A stretch of DNA of 64,000 bases from an uncultured Flavobacteriales bacterium (GTDB lineage: Bacteria > Bacteroidota > Bacteroidia > Flavobacteriales_D > Parvicellaceae): assembly GCA_943787535.1 (NCBI GenBank), contig CALSMU010000001.1:186001-250000 (forward strand). Reading direction: 5' to 3'. The notes beneath the pieces were generated by a model. The model did not search any database, was not told where the DNA came from, and saw nothing but the letters and a program-made list of their open reading frames with translations. A program made the translations under genes and the position numbers. This document shows positions 11,777-21,721 of the stretch, one piece after another. The stretch's first letter is position 1; the number at the start of each line of letters is the position of its first letter.

Positions 11777-14700
11777 CTAGTTATTTGGTTCTTTATTCTG
11801 TTTCTGCTTCTCCTCCTCTAATTCATCCTCAAAAAGCTTTTTATCCTTTTCATCTACACCTTCAAAATCAATTTCCACATCATCTTTTTCGGTAGACTTT
11901 TCACTTTGACTTTCCAAATCAAGTATATAATCAATTTTTGATTGAGCCAACGCCACAATCTCTGCCTGATCTTTTCCTTCATAGTTATCTATAACACTTT
12001 GCAGACTACTTTTTGCGTTGAAATAATCTTCTTTTACAATGAAATTATCCCCTAGCAAAATAATTGCACTAGCTATCCAATAATCGTAAGAAGGCTTCTG
12101 CTTTACCAACTCCATAATAGTGATTTCGCACTCATCATTCTTTTCTTGCTCAAATAGTATTTCCGCTGCATTATACTTGGCTTCTGCGCCTTTAATACTT
12201 TTTGTGTTTTCGCTTAAAGCAATAAGGATATTATAAGCCTCATCTAATCTATCCGTTTCTTTTAAAGAAAGTCCATGAATTAGTGAAGCTTCAATTTCTA
12301 AAGGTTCATCAAGGTTACTTAATAATAGTGTCTTGTTAGAATACGCAATTGCCGACTGATAATTATTTAAGTTCCAAAATCCTCGCATCTGACCAATAAC
12401 AGAGATACGAATATTCTCCTCTGAAGCTGCTACCCTCTCTAGCGTTGAATAATGACCTATGGCTTGATGATAATCCCCCAAGAAATAACTGATATTACCT
12501 GCATATTTTAAGGCATATTCATAATTATTATTGTTTACCTTATCAATAACAATATTATAGTGCGAAAGTGCTTCTTCTAGGTTTTCTTCTTGATGAATAC
12601 ACCGAGCCATATAGTAATGTGCATCCGCGTTGTGCCTTCCGTTTTCAACTTTACTATTATATTCCTTTCCTTTTAGAATAATATTGGCACAGTCTCCTCG
12701 ATCCCAAGCATCTTGAACAGGTTCCCAAAAAACCGAATCTAGTTCGGATTGAGCTACTTCTCTTCCCTGCTCTACCAACCAATCATAATATCCTGCTAAA
12801 TCATCTCTACCTTTGTAAATATCTTTCATTAATAAAACTGCAGACTCATTTTCGGAAGTTGCATTGGGATATTCAAAAAGAACTTTTTCCAAATACTGTT
12901 CTGCTTTATCATATTCTTTCATACTTAAATAAACACTTCCAACATTTACAATGGCTCTTGCCACATATTTATTTTGAGGATATTCACGAATAAACTGTTC
13001 ATACGTATCAATAGCTTTTTGATGTTCACCCTGCACTTTATAGGTATCTGCTAATTCTCGAATAGAAAGAATTTGGTAACTAGAATTTGGATACCTTTCG
13101 GTTAACTCTTGCAAGGTATTAGCCTTACCTTCATGATCTTCTATATAGCCCTGAGAAGTTGCTTTTTTAAAGTAAGCATAGGATAAATCGCCGTCTCCCT
13201 TTTGAATAACCATATCGAAATATTCAATAGCCTTTGCATCGTCTGACAACAGAAAATAACAATCTGCTAACCTTAAAAAGGCATCAATCAAAGGTTTCTT
13301 TGCTACTCTATCTTCTAATAAAACGAAATTTCGAAATGACGCAATACTGCTGTTTAAATGAGCACTTCTCTCAACGGAAGAAATCGTCTTGTTTCTATTA
13401 TAATTAAACGGAGTTGATTTCAAAAAATAAGCATAGCCTATGTTATAATCTGCCTGATGGAAAACTGTTGTAAGAGCAGCGCCTGGTTCCATTCGGAATT
13501 CTTCATACTGGGAAATAGCCTCATCCAACTCCCCCTTATGATATTTGCATTCAGCAATCCAAAATAGGCTTTCTGCGTTCAATTTTTTATCAACGGGATA
13601 CCTTTTCACATCTTTGAATCGTTTCAGCGCTTTAGCATATTCTCCGTTATGAAATAATTGCACAGCTCTGTTAAAACTTACCGTTTGATAGGCTACCTTC
13701 ATTCTATCATCTTTATTTTTCACTCTTTCTAGCGACGCTAGAGCATCCTCATAGTTTTTAGTGGTCATGTAAACGCGTATTAAAAACTCATAAGCTTCTT
13801 CAGCCTGAGACGAATTTGGATATGTTTCAATGTACTCATGAAAAGCTTTTATTGCTTCATCATAAGGATTGTATGATAATTCGTAAGCAAGTTTTGCATA
13901 ATTAAAGAGTGAATTCTCGGTTATCTCAGGATTAAAATCCAGTTTACTTGCAGCTCTAAAGGCGTTGCTGGCATAATCTTTTTCTTCTAGTTTTAAATAA
14001 GATTCTGCCATGTGGTAATATGCTGTTTGAGATAAAGCATCTTTCTTTGTGGATGCTTTAGCTAGAAATTTGACCGCACTTTCATAATTTTTAGTTCCAT
14101 AGTAAGCAAAACCAATTTGGTAATTATCAACTCTAGTAGCTTTAACTCCTTTTCTGAATTCCATTAAATAAGGAATCGCATCGCTGTACTTTTTCTCATA
14201 ATAATAAGCGTCTCCGATTAGTTTAGCGAATTCTGATTTTCTTTTAGAACTAACTGAATCCATATAAACCGGAGCATATTCAATAACCTTTTTATACTTC
14301 TCTTGTTTATAATAAATTTGAGTGATGTAATAGGGCGCAATAGATTTAAACATTGACTCGCAGGAGATTGTCTGAAAACCTTCGAGCGCCGTTTGGTAGT
14401 TCTTATCTGCATAGGCAATATGACTATAATAATAAACTGCTGGAGCTTTATATTCAGTATCTTTATCTAAAATCTCGTAGAAGTTTCCTTTTGCCAGAAC
14501 AAAATCCTTTTGTTTGAAATAACTATACCCTAATTTGAAATAATATTCGATTCTTTCATCTGCAGATAAGTCATAAGGATCAACTTTAGTTAAATACTCA
14601 ATTACCTTTTTTGATTTTTTTAACCGATAATTGTGTTTTCCTAATTGAAAGAATACGGACTTGCCTTTTGGATGGTCTGGATGTTCAGTTACAAAGCGAT

Positions 14701-14998
14701 TCAACAAAAATTCTGCATCTTTGTGAAATAACTCCAACGCACAGATAGCAAAGTAGTATTCACTGTTGATGCCTACTTCATCTTGATTGTTTTTAATATG
14801 CTTTACTACTTCTTCAAATTTATCCTGCGCCGCACTATATTTTTCTTTATCGTAAAGATCTTGACCTTCATTATATGTTCTATAATTATCTGTATAGATT
14901 GCTGTTTTTTGCCCAAAGGAACAAACAACACTAAATAACAGTAATACAATTAGAATTTTTCGAATCCCCCTCATAAAATATATTTTCCAATGGGACAT
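11777..14998 (-). CDS. Large exported tetratricopeptide-repeat protein
   Basis: 1073 residues dominated by TPR-type helical pairs (for example DYNIGYAYFLKS, YPNSSYQILSIRELADTY, YYMARCIHQEENLEEALSHY), about 20-25 repeats spread over residues 40-1010. The N-terminus carries a hydrophobic export signal (residues 14-30) ending CSFGQ; a second ATG at 14974 would give a more typical signal peptide and may be the true start. The last ~55 residues are very acidic and charged (Glu/Lys/Asp-rich). TPR proteins are protein-interaction scaffolds; fused here to export and paired with an outer-membrane barrel, it likely serves envelope assembly. A TATCTTTA box on the minus strand near 15030 may be its promoter. 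Confidence 0.88.
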   Translation of the reverse strand: MSHWKIYFMRGIRKILIVLLLFSVVCSFGQKTAIYTDNYRTYNEGQDLYDKEKYSAAQDKFEEVVKHIKNNQDEVGINSEYYFAICALELFHKDAEFLLNRFVTEHPDHPKGKSVFFQLGKHNYRLKKSKKVIEYLTKVDPYDLSADERIEYYFKLGYSYFKQKDFVLAKGNFYEILDKDTEYKAPAVYYYSHIAYADKNYQTALEGFQTISCESMFKSIAPYYITQIYYKQEKYKKVIEYAPVYMDSVSSKRKSEFAKLIGDAYYYEKKYSDAIPYLMEFRKGVKATRVDNYQIGFAYYGTKNYESAVKFLAKASTKKDALSQTAYYHMAESYLKLEEKDYASNAFRAASKLDFNPEITENSLFNYAKLAYELSYNPYDEAIKAFHEYIETYPNSSQAEEAYEFLIRVYMTTKNYEDALASLERVKNKDDRMKVAYQTVSFNRAVQLFHNGEYAKALKRFKDVKRYPVDKKLNAESLFWIAECKYHKGELDEAISQYEEFRMEPGAALTTVFHQADYNIGYAYFLKSTPFNYNRNKTISSVERSAHLNSSIASFRNFVLLEDRVAKKPLIDAFLRLADCYFLLSDDAKAIEYFDMVIQKGDGDLSYAYFKKATSQGYIEDHEGKANTLQELTERYPNSSYQILSIRELADTYKVQGEHQKAIDTYEQFIREYPQNKYVARAIVNVGSVYLSMKEYDKAEQYLEKVLFEYPNATSENESAVLLMKDIYKGRDDLAGYYDWLVEQGREVAQSELDSVFWEPVQDAWDRGDCANIILKGKEYNSKVENGRHNADAHYYMARCIHQEENLEEALSHYNIVIDKVNNNNYEYALKYAGNISYFLGDYHQAIGHYSTLERVAASEENIRISVIGQMRGFWNLNNYQSAIAYSNKTLLLSNLDEPLEIEASLIHGLSLKETDRLDEAYNILIALSENTKSIKGAEAKYNAAEILFEQEKNDECEITIMELVKQKPSYDYWIASAIILLGDNFIVKEDYFNAKSSLQSVIDNYEGKDQAEIVALAQSKIDYILDLESQSEKSTEKDDVEIDFEGVDEKDKKLFEDELEEEKQKQNKEPNN

Positions 14999-15167
14999 AG
15001 CTCGCCCATCATAATTTAATGGTTAAAGATAGTAAGGAGCAAGGGCAGTGTTTGCGCTGAATTGATTAATTGTTAACGCGTTTCTGTTAAAACTATTGCA
15101 TACAAATAAACATTCAAGAAAAATAAATTGGCATCTTTATACTCAATAAAAACCATTTATTTGAATT

Positions 15168-15881
15168 TTGACTTCACCAGAGAATAGCATATCCATCAGT
15201 AATATCAATGTCTCTCAACGAGAATTATTGGTGCTAAAAAATGTAGAATTAACTATCCAAAAAGGAGAGTTTGTATACTTAATCGGTAAAACCGGCAGTG
15301 GGAAAAGTAGTTTACTTAAAATATTGTACGGTGAACTAAGGCTAAAAGATGGAAATGCCAATGTCGCTGGTTTTAATTTAGTCAAACTTCGGAAAAGAAA
15401 AATTCTTGCTTTAAGAAGAAAATTAGGAATTGTTTTTCAAGATTTCCAATTACTTACCGACCGAACCGTTGAAGAAAATTTAAAATTCGTAATGCGGGCT
15501 ACCGGCTGGAAAAACAAAAAAAAAGTACAAACACGAACCTCTGAATTATTGGAAAAAGTGGGGATGATAGAAAAGGGCTTTAAATTCCCACATCAGCTAT
15601 CTGGTGGGGAACAACAAAGAATTGCCATAGCAAGAGCTTTAATAAATGATCCTGAAATTATTTTAGCGGATGAACCAACTGGAAACTTAGACCCAGAGAC
15701 AACTGAGGAAATTATGCGTTTGCTTTTCGAAATAAGTGGTACAGGTAAAACAATATTGATGGCTACACATGATTACGATATGATGCAACGTTTTCCATCC
15801 AGAACTTTGCGTTGTGAGGACGAAGCAGTTACTGAGATTAATTTGGCAGAAGCGCCTGAATTTAAAATGAATAGGTTTTAA
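15168..15881 (+). CDS. ftsE: FtsE-like ABC transporter ATP-binding protein
   Basis: A 237-residue ATPase of the cell-division FtsEX type, which regulates peptidoglycan hydrolysis at the septum from the cytoplasmic face. Walker A is GKTGSGKSS (40-48), the Q loop FQDFQ (90-94), the signature LSGGEQQ (144-150), Walker B IILADEP (164-170), and the switch His is H201. The translated start is a TTG; no ATG lies upstream in frame before the core fold. No FtsX gene is adjacent, which I believe is common in Bacteroidota. LolD or a MacB-type ATPase is the main alternative; TGNLDPET and the length are shared by these families. Confidence 0.85.
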   Translation: MTSPENSISISNINVSQRELLVLKNVELTIQKGEFVYLIGKTGSGKSSLLKILYGELRLKDGNANVAGFNLVKLRKRKILALRRKLGIVFQDFQLLTDRTVEENLKFVMRATGWKNKKKVQTRTSELLEKVGMIEKGFKFPHQLSGGEQQRIAIARALINDPEIILADEPTGNLDPETTEEIMRLLFEISGTGKTILMATHDYDMMQRFPSRTLRCEDEAVTEINLAEAPEFKMNRF

Positions 15882-15953
15882 AATAAATGTAAAAATCGAA
15901 ATTCAGTAATATTAACCAACATCTAAAAATTACAAACGAGTTTCAGAATAACC

Positions 15954-17069
15954 CTAAAAAACCAAATCAATTAGCTTTTCAGCATTTCCCAAATTATTGA
16001 ATTTATCTAACAACAATTTATTCCGCAACTCTATATCCGCAATTTTAAATTCTTGTTTCATTAATTCGAGAATTATTTTCCGAAACTTTGCCGGTGTATT
16101 AGCTTCATAACAGGCTTCTTCTAGCCCAGTATTTTGAACCATACTTTTATTTACAACACAAAACCTACCTTTGTATAGTGCCGAAAGTAATTTTAATTTA
16201 ATTCCAGTTGGTTGAAAGGTTGGAAGAATATTAATATGTGCATCTGCTATTAAAGTTTCCATTTCTGTAAAAGAAATGTCACCACTTAAACTTATATTTT
16301 TATATCGATTAACTTTTCTTATCAATTCTTTACTTGGATTACTTCCTGCCAGAACTAAAGGGTAGTCCAACTTAAAAAAAACATCAATTAAATAGAGACA
16401 AGCTTCATTATTTTCTCCAACAGCTAAATTACCATGATATAGTGCAAAGGCCCCTCTTCCAATTTTTGTAGTTACCTCTTCCCCAGAATGAAATGCAGGT
16501 AAGTACTTTGCATTTTTATATTTAGAATTAAAGTAAGCGGTGTCATTCGGAGAAATAGATAGCAATACATCTGCCTTCTTCAAAACCGATTCAAAAGCTT
16601 TTAGCTTTTTTGCTTCAGAAAGAAAAAATTGCTTTTTGAACAACGATTTTTCGACTTTTGCCAAACCTAAGTAGTAATCATGTTCAACATTGTGGGTCCG
16701 AACAGCTACAAAACGTTTCGACGGCTTCAGTTCATCCAAAAACCAGCAATTGTGCAAACCTTCGATTAAAATTGGATACCCGTTTTTATTTAGGTTTTTA
16801 AGCAATTTTTCATTTTTTCGAGTAGCAACTACAAAGGGTAATTTCGATAATAATTTGGCTTTACTTTTACCACGTTGGTAATAGGTAACCGATTCGCAAT
16901 ACTTATTCAATTCCTTTTGCTTTCCTCTTCCATACTCAAAGCAATGTAAGTGAATTTTCACGCCCAATTTGTGGAGTGCTCTAATTTTATAAAACACATC
17001 AACTACTCCTCCATAATTTGGAGGAAACGGCACATCAAACGAAACAATATGTAGCTGTTGTTCTTTCAT
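15954..17069 (-). CDS. Glycosyltransferase (GT-B fold, family 4-like)
   Basis: 371 residues. The N-terminal SFDVPFPPNYGGVVDVFY (residues 10-27) is the glycine-rich acceptor-side loop of GT-B enzymes; the C-terminal half carries ALYHGNLAVGENN near 210, LVLAGSNPS near 240 and a donor-site region with PTFQPTGIKLKLLSALYKGR near 285-305. The EX7E motif of classical group 4 enzymes is not clear, so the donor sugar cannot be stated. It overlaps the upstream glycosyltransferase by 4 bp, so both probably build the same surface polysaccharide or glycan. Cytoplasmic; no membrane segment is evident. Confidence 0.85.
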   Translation of the reverse strand: MKEQQLHIVSFDVPFPPNYGGVVDVFYKIRALHKLGVKIHLHCFEYGRGKQKELNKYCESVTYYQRGKSKAKLLSKLPFVVATRKNEKLLKNLNKNGYPILIEGLHNCWFLDELKPSKRFVAVRTHNVEHDYYLGLAKVEKSLFKKQFFLSEAKKLKAFESVLKKADVLLSISPNDTAYFNSKYKNAKYLPAFHSGEEVTTKIGRGAFALYHGNLAVGENNEACLYLIDVFFKLDYPLVLAGSNPSKELIRKVNRYKNISLSGDISFTEMETLIADAHINILPTFQPTGIKLKLLSALYKGRFCVVNKSMVQNTGLEEACYEANTPAKFRKIILELMKQEFKIADIELRNKLLLDKFNNLGNAEKLIDLVF

Positions 17070-18175
17070 AAGTTTTTATAAACTTCCAAGAGTGTTTCCA
17101 CTTCTTGTTCCCACGTTAATTCTTCCGCTGCTTTCTTTGTATTTTCTTTGTATTGCAAGAATATATTTTCATCTTCCCAAATTCTGATTAAACTTGATTT
17201 TATCTCTTCAGGAGAATGATTCATAGTTATTGCACCAATTTCATATTGATTAATAATTTTCTTTAACTCCACCAAATTGCTTGACAAAATAGGTAATCCC
17301 GCTTTGATATAATCAAATATTTTATTCGGTAAACTAAAGCGATAATTGATGTTTGTATCTTTATCCAAAGTAACTCCAACATCTGCATTAAAAGTATATT
17401 GCATCATTTCAGTGTATGGTAATTTTCCAACAAAAACAACTTTATTCTTTAAATCTTGGGTCTTACTTCGTTCTTTTAATTGATGCAAAACATCTCCGCT
17501 ACCAACGATATACAAAATTGTATTATCCATTATAGCAATAGCCTCTAAAAGCTCTTCAATACCCCTATCAATATTAATTCCTGTTCCTTGAACAAGAACG
17601 ATTTTTTTATCTAATGGAATTCCTAGGTCGGACCTTGATTTAGTCTTTTTCAAATCGTCACTCTTAGGAACATTTCGAAGTACCTGAACTTTTATATTAT
17701 ATTGGGCTCTATACAATTCTGCAATTGATTGATTAACTGTAAATATGTATTTCAATTTTGGAAAAATAGACTTTTCGATTTTCTCCCAAGCCTTTTTAAC
17801 TTTTGGTCTGTCCTGAATTTCTGGAACACCCGTAAAATATTCATGACTATCATAAATTAGTGGTTTTCTACGCAATTTGCTAGCCCAACTATTTGCAAGT
17901 AATGTATCTAAATCGTTTGCATGGAAAACATCAGCCTTGATAAAAAGTAACTTAAAAAATAAGCGGAGATTAAAAAAAGCATAAAACCAAACACCTTTTG
18001 TAAATAACAAATTCATCCTAGTAGTTTGATAATCTCTTGAAATAGGTATACTTTCTTTAAGCTTTCTTCCTATTAATAGGACATCAAAACCATTATTTGT
18101 TAACGTAGTACACACTTTATCCACTCGTTGATCGAAGGATAAATCATTTATTACGGATACTACTACTCTTTTCAA
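17066..18175 (-). CDS. Glycosyltransferase family 4
   Basis: About 369 residues from the start used here. The open frame extends to an ATG at 18223, but a TTG at 18175 gives MKRVVVSVINDLSFDQRV, the typical N-terminus of this Bacteroidota family, so I prefer it. The N-domain has YDSHEYFTGVP; the C-domain has VQGTGINIDRGIEELLEAI, VGSGD, FVGKLPYTEM and SLPNKIFDYIKAGLPILSSN, where the donor-binding E-rich region is altered to D/K. Retaining transfer of a nucleotide-activated hexose is expected; the acceptor is unknown. It overlaps the next glycosyltransferase (4 bp), forming a two-gene operon divergent from murB. Confidence 0.87.
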   Translation of the reverse strand: MKRVVVSVINDLSFDQRVDKVCTTLTNNGFDVLLIGRKLKESIPISRDYQTTRMNLLFTKGVWFYAFFNLRLFFKLLFIKADVFHANDLDTLLANSWASKLRRKPLIYDSHEYFTGVPEIQDRPKVKKAWEKIEKSIFPKLKYIFTVNQSIAELYRAQYNIKVQVLRNVPKSDDLKKTKSRSDLGIPLDKKIVLVQGTGINIDRGIEELLEAIAIMDNTILYIVGSGDVLHQLKERSKTQDLKNKVVFVGKLPYTEMMQYTFNADVGVTLDKDTNINYRFSLPNKIFDYIKAGLPILSSNLVELKKIINQYEIGAITMNHSPEEIKSSLIRIWEDENIFLQYKENTKKAAEELTWEQEVETLLEVYKNL

Positions 18176-18318
18176 ATACTCATTATTTCGTTCGACTTCA
18201 AAGTAACTACTTTGAAACGCCAAATAGAAACTATTATTATAGAGATTTAAAACATCTATGGTGAATAAAGTTTAATTTATTTTGAACACGGTAGCCAAAT
18301 AACAATTAGGTTTGTTTT

Positions 18319-19338
18319 GTGAGTATTATTCGACAAAATATTTCCTTAAAAAATCACAATACTTTTGGTATAGATGTTAGTGCAAAACTATTTGGAGAAT
18401 TCAATAACTTAGAGGAACTACAAAACATTATTACAGATAAAAATTACCGACAGGAAAAATTGTTAATCATCGGAGGTGGAAGTAATATCCTGTTCACAAA
18501 AAACGTAAATGGTCTTGCTCTGCATAATCAAATAAAAGGAATTGAGGTTATAGAGGAAGATGACAACTCAGTTGTTATTGCTGGAGGAAGTGGTATAGTC
18601 TGGCATGACTTTGTGTTACACGCAATAAATCTGAATTTTGGAGGAATAGAAAACATGAGTTTAATTCCAGGTAGTTTAGGAGCCAGCCCTATGCAAAATA
18701 TTGGCGCTTATGGTGTTGAAGTAAAGGATCGATTTGAATGGTTAGATGCCTACCATATAAAATCTGGTGAAATGCACCGATTTGACAATGCAGCATGTGA
18801 ATTTGGTTATAGAGAAAGCATTTTTAAAAGAAAAAATAAAGGGCAATACATAATCACTAAAGTCGCTTTTCGGTTAACAAAAAAGCATCAGCTGAACACA
18901 TCTTACGGAGCAATTGAACAGGAAATAGAATCATTAAACATTACTAACCCAACAATAAAAGATGTTAGTAATGCAGTAATAAAAATTAGATCGAGTAAAC
19001 TACCAGACCCAAAAAAGATAGGGAATAGTGGTAGCTTTTTTAAAAATCCTATAATTGATAATTCATCATTTGAAGTTATAAAGGCTAGGTTTCCAAAAAT
19101 AGTTTCCTATCCAGCAGAAAACGGTAAAATAAAACTTGCAGCGGGGTGGTTAATCGATCAAGCCGGATGGAAAGGAAAAACTATAGGAAATTATGGCGTC
19201 CATAAAAACCAGGCTTTGGTGTTAGTAAATTATGGAGGCTCTTCAGGAAGTGATATTTACAACCTCAGCGAGGAAATTATCCACTCTATAAAAGAAACGT
19301 ACGGAGTAGATTTGGAAAGAGAAGTTAACATTCTTTAA
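18319..19338 (+). CDS. murB: UDP-N-acetylenolpyruvoylglucosamine reductase
   Basis: An FAD/NADPH enzyme that reduces UDP-GlcNAc-enolpyruvate to UDP-MurNAc, the committed step of peptidoglycan precursor synthesis in the cytosol. At 339 residues it is the longer, E. coli-like type I form. Visible motifs: NHNTFGID near 12-18, the FAD loop IGGGSNILF (51-59), IPGSLGASPMQNIGAYGVEV (near 113-132), YRES (catalytic-region Tyr/Arg) and GNSGSFFKNP with the proton-donating Ser near 236. A C-terminal NYGVHKNQALVLVNYG block is also typical. The start is a GTG. It converges with the downstream permease gene, overlapping by 4 bp. Confidence 0.96.
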   Translation: MSIIRQNISLKNHNTFGIDVSAKLFGEFNNLEELQNIITDKNYRQEKLLIIGGGSNILFTKNVNGLALHNQIKGIEVIEEDDNSVVIAGGSGIVWHDFVLHAINLNFGGIENMSLIPGSLGASPMQNIGAYGVEVKDRFEWLDAYHIKSGEMHRFDNAACEFGYRESIFKRKNKGQYIITKVAFRLTKKHQLNTSYGAIEQEIESLNITNPTIKDVSNAVIKIRSSKLPDPKKIGNSGSFFKNPIIDNSSFEVIKARFPKIVSYPAENGKIKLAAGWLIDQAGWKGKTIGNYGVHKNQALVLVNYGGSSGSDIYNLSEEIIHSIKETYGVDLEREVNIL

Positions 19339-20603
19339 GTCCCTGCAACATTATCTGCGGACTTTGTATCCAAGGCATCTCTTAAGCCATTTCCAAGAAG
19401 CATAAATGCAAACACAAGGATTATTATACTAATTCCAGGCAATATTGCTAAAAATGCACTTTCGTTTCCTGTAGTCATCATATAAGCTTTATGTTGTTCA
19501 AGCATTGCTCCCCAAGACGCCATTGGTATTTGAGCTCCAATGCCCAAAAAACTTAAACCCGCTTCAATCAGAATAGCAGAAGCAAAATTGGCAGAACTAA
19601 TAACAATAACTGGCCCCATAATATTTGGCAATACATGTTTCCAGATTATTCGTGCATTTGAGTACCCCAAAGCCCTGCCTGCTTCAACATATTCCTGTTC
19701 TCTTATGCTCAATATTTGACCTCTCACAACTCTAGCTAATTCAACCCACATAATTAATCCAACAGCAATAAAAACAGTTGTAAAGCCCTTGCCTAAAATT
19801 AATGTAAGGGATATAATAAGTAAAAGGCCAGGAATTGACCATACCATATTAATAAACCACATAATTAAATCATCGACCCAACCACGGTAAAACCCAGCTA
19901 AAGACCCTAGCAACAATCCAATCATCAATGAAATAATAACTGCAATTAATCCAACAGATAGTGAAATAATAGTTCCAGCCATTAGACGACTTAACATATC
20001 ACGCCCTAATTTATCTGTCCCTAAGTAAAATGTTTGCTCAACGATATTATTTGCAATAATTTGATCCCTCATTTCAGAAACATCCTTGATTATTTCAGTA
20101 CCATCTATTAACCATATGGTTACGGTGCCATTAAGGTTTAACTTAAACTTTACCTCTTTAGAAATAGAAAGCGGGTATAATACTTCTGCTATAGGGTAGC
20201 TCTGATATTGAGGAGTATATTCTTTTTCGTTTTCAAAGCCAGTATATTCTTCAATAATTATATCTCCGCCTTCAAATTTATATCCATACATTGGATAACT
20301 TTTATAACTTGCTTCTTCGTATCCAAAAAATAATTTACCAAAAAAACCAACATTTTCAATTTCCCTATTTTTCCGCACCAATAGTTGAGAAACTTTAAAT
20401 CCCGGTGCTTTTCTAGATATTGGTGAATTCTGATCATTAGCATCTTCTGTAGCATCCGGCCTTATATTAGCTCCCAAAACAGATATAAAAATAGCAACGC
20501 ATATGATGAGTAGACCCAACATAGCTGTTCGGTTCTTTTTAAGCTTTCTCCAAGCTTCAAAATACATTGAATCTTTTCTTTTATATTCTCTGGTCTCTTT
20601 CAT
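19335..20603 (-). CDS. OppC/DppC-type ABC transporter permease
   Basis: 422 residues. A first membrane helix (about 29-49) is followed by a soluble insert of some 150 residues rich in Tyr/Glu, then five membrane helices (about 205-405). The BPD permease region has LGTDKLGRDMLSRLM and the EAA loop ending GRALGYSNARIIWKHVLPN, where the ATPase docks. Family role: import of peptides or similar solutes as half of an OppBC channel. The long periplasmic insert is, to my recollection, usual for Bacteroidota OppC. No OppA, B, D or F lies next to it; instead it follows a GT2 and a flippase-like gene with 7 bp or less between them. Substrate unknown. Confidence 0.9.
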   Translation of the reverse strand: MKETREYKRKDSMYFEAWRKLKKNRTAMLGLLIICVAIFISVLGANIRPDATEDANDQNSPISRKAPGFKVSQLLVRKNREIENVGFFGKLFFGYEEASYKSYPMYGYKFEGGDIIIEEYTGFENEKEYTPQYQSYPIAEVLYPLSISKEVKFKLNLNGTVTIWLIDGTEIIKDVSEMRDQIIANNIVEQTFYLGTDKLGRDMLSRLMAGTIISLSVGLIAVIISLMIGLLLGSLAGFYRGWVDDLIMWFINMVWSIPGLLLIISLTLILGKGFTTVFIAVGLIMWVELARVVRGQILSIREQEYVEAGRALGYSNARIIWKHVLPNIMGPVIVISSANFASAILIEAGLSFLGIGAQIPMASWGAMLEQHKAYMMTTGNESAFLAILPGISIIILVFAFMLLGNGLRDALDTKSADNVAGT

Positions 20604-20610
20604 TTACATT

Positions 20611-21720
20611 TCATCTTCCTTTCCAAACTGGAGAAGAAAAAACAGTCGATAAATATACTATAAACAAATAAAAGGGATAAAAAACTACCATAACTGGAAA
20701 GTAGATTATAGTTTGATATCTGTTATACCTGTTTGCCAATAAAACTAAAAACAATACATCTACAATTGTTTTAACGGCACACAATTTAATCAAAAAAACA
20801 ATGCTATCGCTATCCAAAATCATAAGTACTATCATAAATAGGATGGAACAATTAGTAATCAAAACAATAGCTCCAAAAACAGTAGATAAAGACATTTTTA
20901 ATTTACTTGATTTTGAAGCCCATCTCACCGATCTGGAAAGCATTTCAGCAAATGATTTTGCTCCCTCGGTTGCAACAATAGATTTTGCATTTATTCCAAC
21001 ACAGCAATCCTTATTCCTATTTGTTTTTTCAAGAAAAAACATATCATCCCCTGATAATGTGTTGTAATTATTCTCGTAGGGTTGTAGTTTATTAAACAAT
21101 GATTTCGTGTAACTGAGATTAGCGCCACTGCACAATAGCGGTTTTTTCAACTTGGCTGAACCAACTGTAATACCAGCAAGCAAAAGAGATTCGATTTGTT
21201 GTAAATTGGATAATAGACCAGGCTGTTTTTTATTTATTACTGGTCCTATAATAAACTCACTCTCGGAGTCCATCAATCTATTAATTTCTTGCAACCAATT
21301 TCTGGAATGAACACAATCGACATCTGTTGTAACAATTATTGAATGAGTAGCTGCTATTACTCCGGCCTCAATGGCTCTTTTTTTACCCAAATGGTTTTCC
21401 TCCAACGATATTAATTTATGGGGAAATGCGAAATGCTCTAACCCAAGGAGCAATGTTTCAACGCTATTATCTACCGAATGATCATTAATAAAAATAAACT
21501 CAACTGCTTCTGCTCTGTACTTCAGTTCTGATAAAGATTTGATTAGCAAGGGAATATTATCTTTTTCATTTCTAAATGGAATTAGGACGGTTAAACTATT
21601 AATCTTACCTGAGGAAGCGACATTATTACTACTACTTATTAACCAACCGTAGATTAAAACAAGCATCCAACTTGTATAGATAGAAAATATAACCATCAAT
21701 ATTCCATGAATGTATATCAC
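20611..21720 (-). CDS. Membrane-bound glycosyltransferase family 2
   Basis: 369 residues: an N-terminal helix (about 3-27), a GT-A catalytic domain (about 40-280) with LIPFRNE at 46-52, IFINDHSVDN (D80, D84) and the metal-binding DVD at 133-135 (TTDVDC), then RSVRWASKSSK, a QxxRW-like element near 265, and three or four C-terminal helices (about 280-365). This is the arrangement of processive or lipid-linked inverting glycosyltransferases acting at the inner membrane. It starts 1 bp after the flippase-like gene, pointing to joint work on a lipid-linked sugar. The product cannot be deduced. Confidence 0.88.
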   Translation of the reverse strand: MIYIHGILMVIFSIYTSWMLVLIYGWLISSSNNVASSGKINSLTVLIPFRNEKDNIPLLIKSLSELKYRAEAVEFIFINDHSVDNSVETLLLGLEHFAFPHKLISLEENHLGKKRAIEAGVIAATHSIIVTTDVDCVHSRNWLQEINRLMDSESEFIIGPVINKKQPGLLSNLQQIESLLLAGITVGSAKLKKPLLCSGANLSYTKSLFNKLQPYENNYNTLSGDDMFFLEKTNRNKDCCVGINAKSIVATEGAKSFAEMLSRSVRWASKSSKLKMSLSTVFGAIVLITNCSILFMIVLMILDSDSIVFLIKLCAVKTIVDVLFLVLLANRYNRYQTIIYFPVMVVFYPFYLFIVYLSTVFSSPVWKGR

Positions 21721-21721
21721 T

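Noticed and set aside
17066-18223. ATG at 18223 as the start of the second glycosyltransferase
   Set aside because: The first 16 residues do not fit the family; the TTG at 18175 gives the usual N-terminal beta strand.
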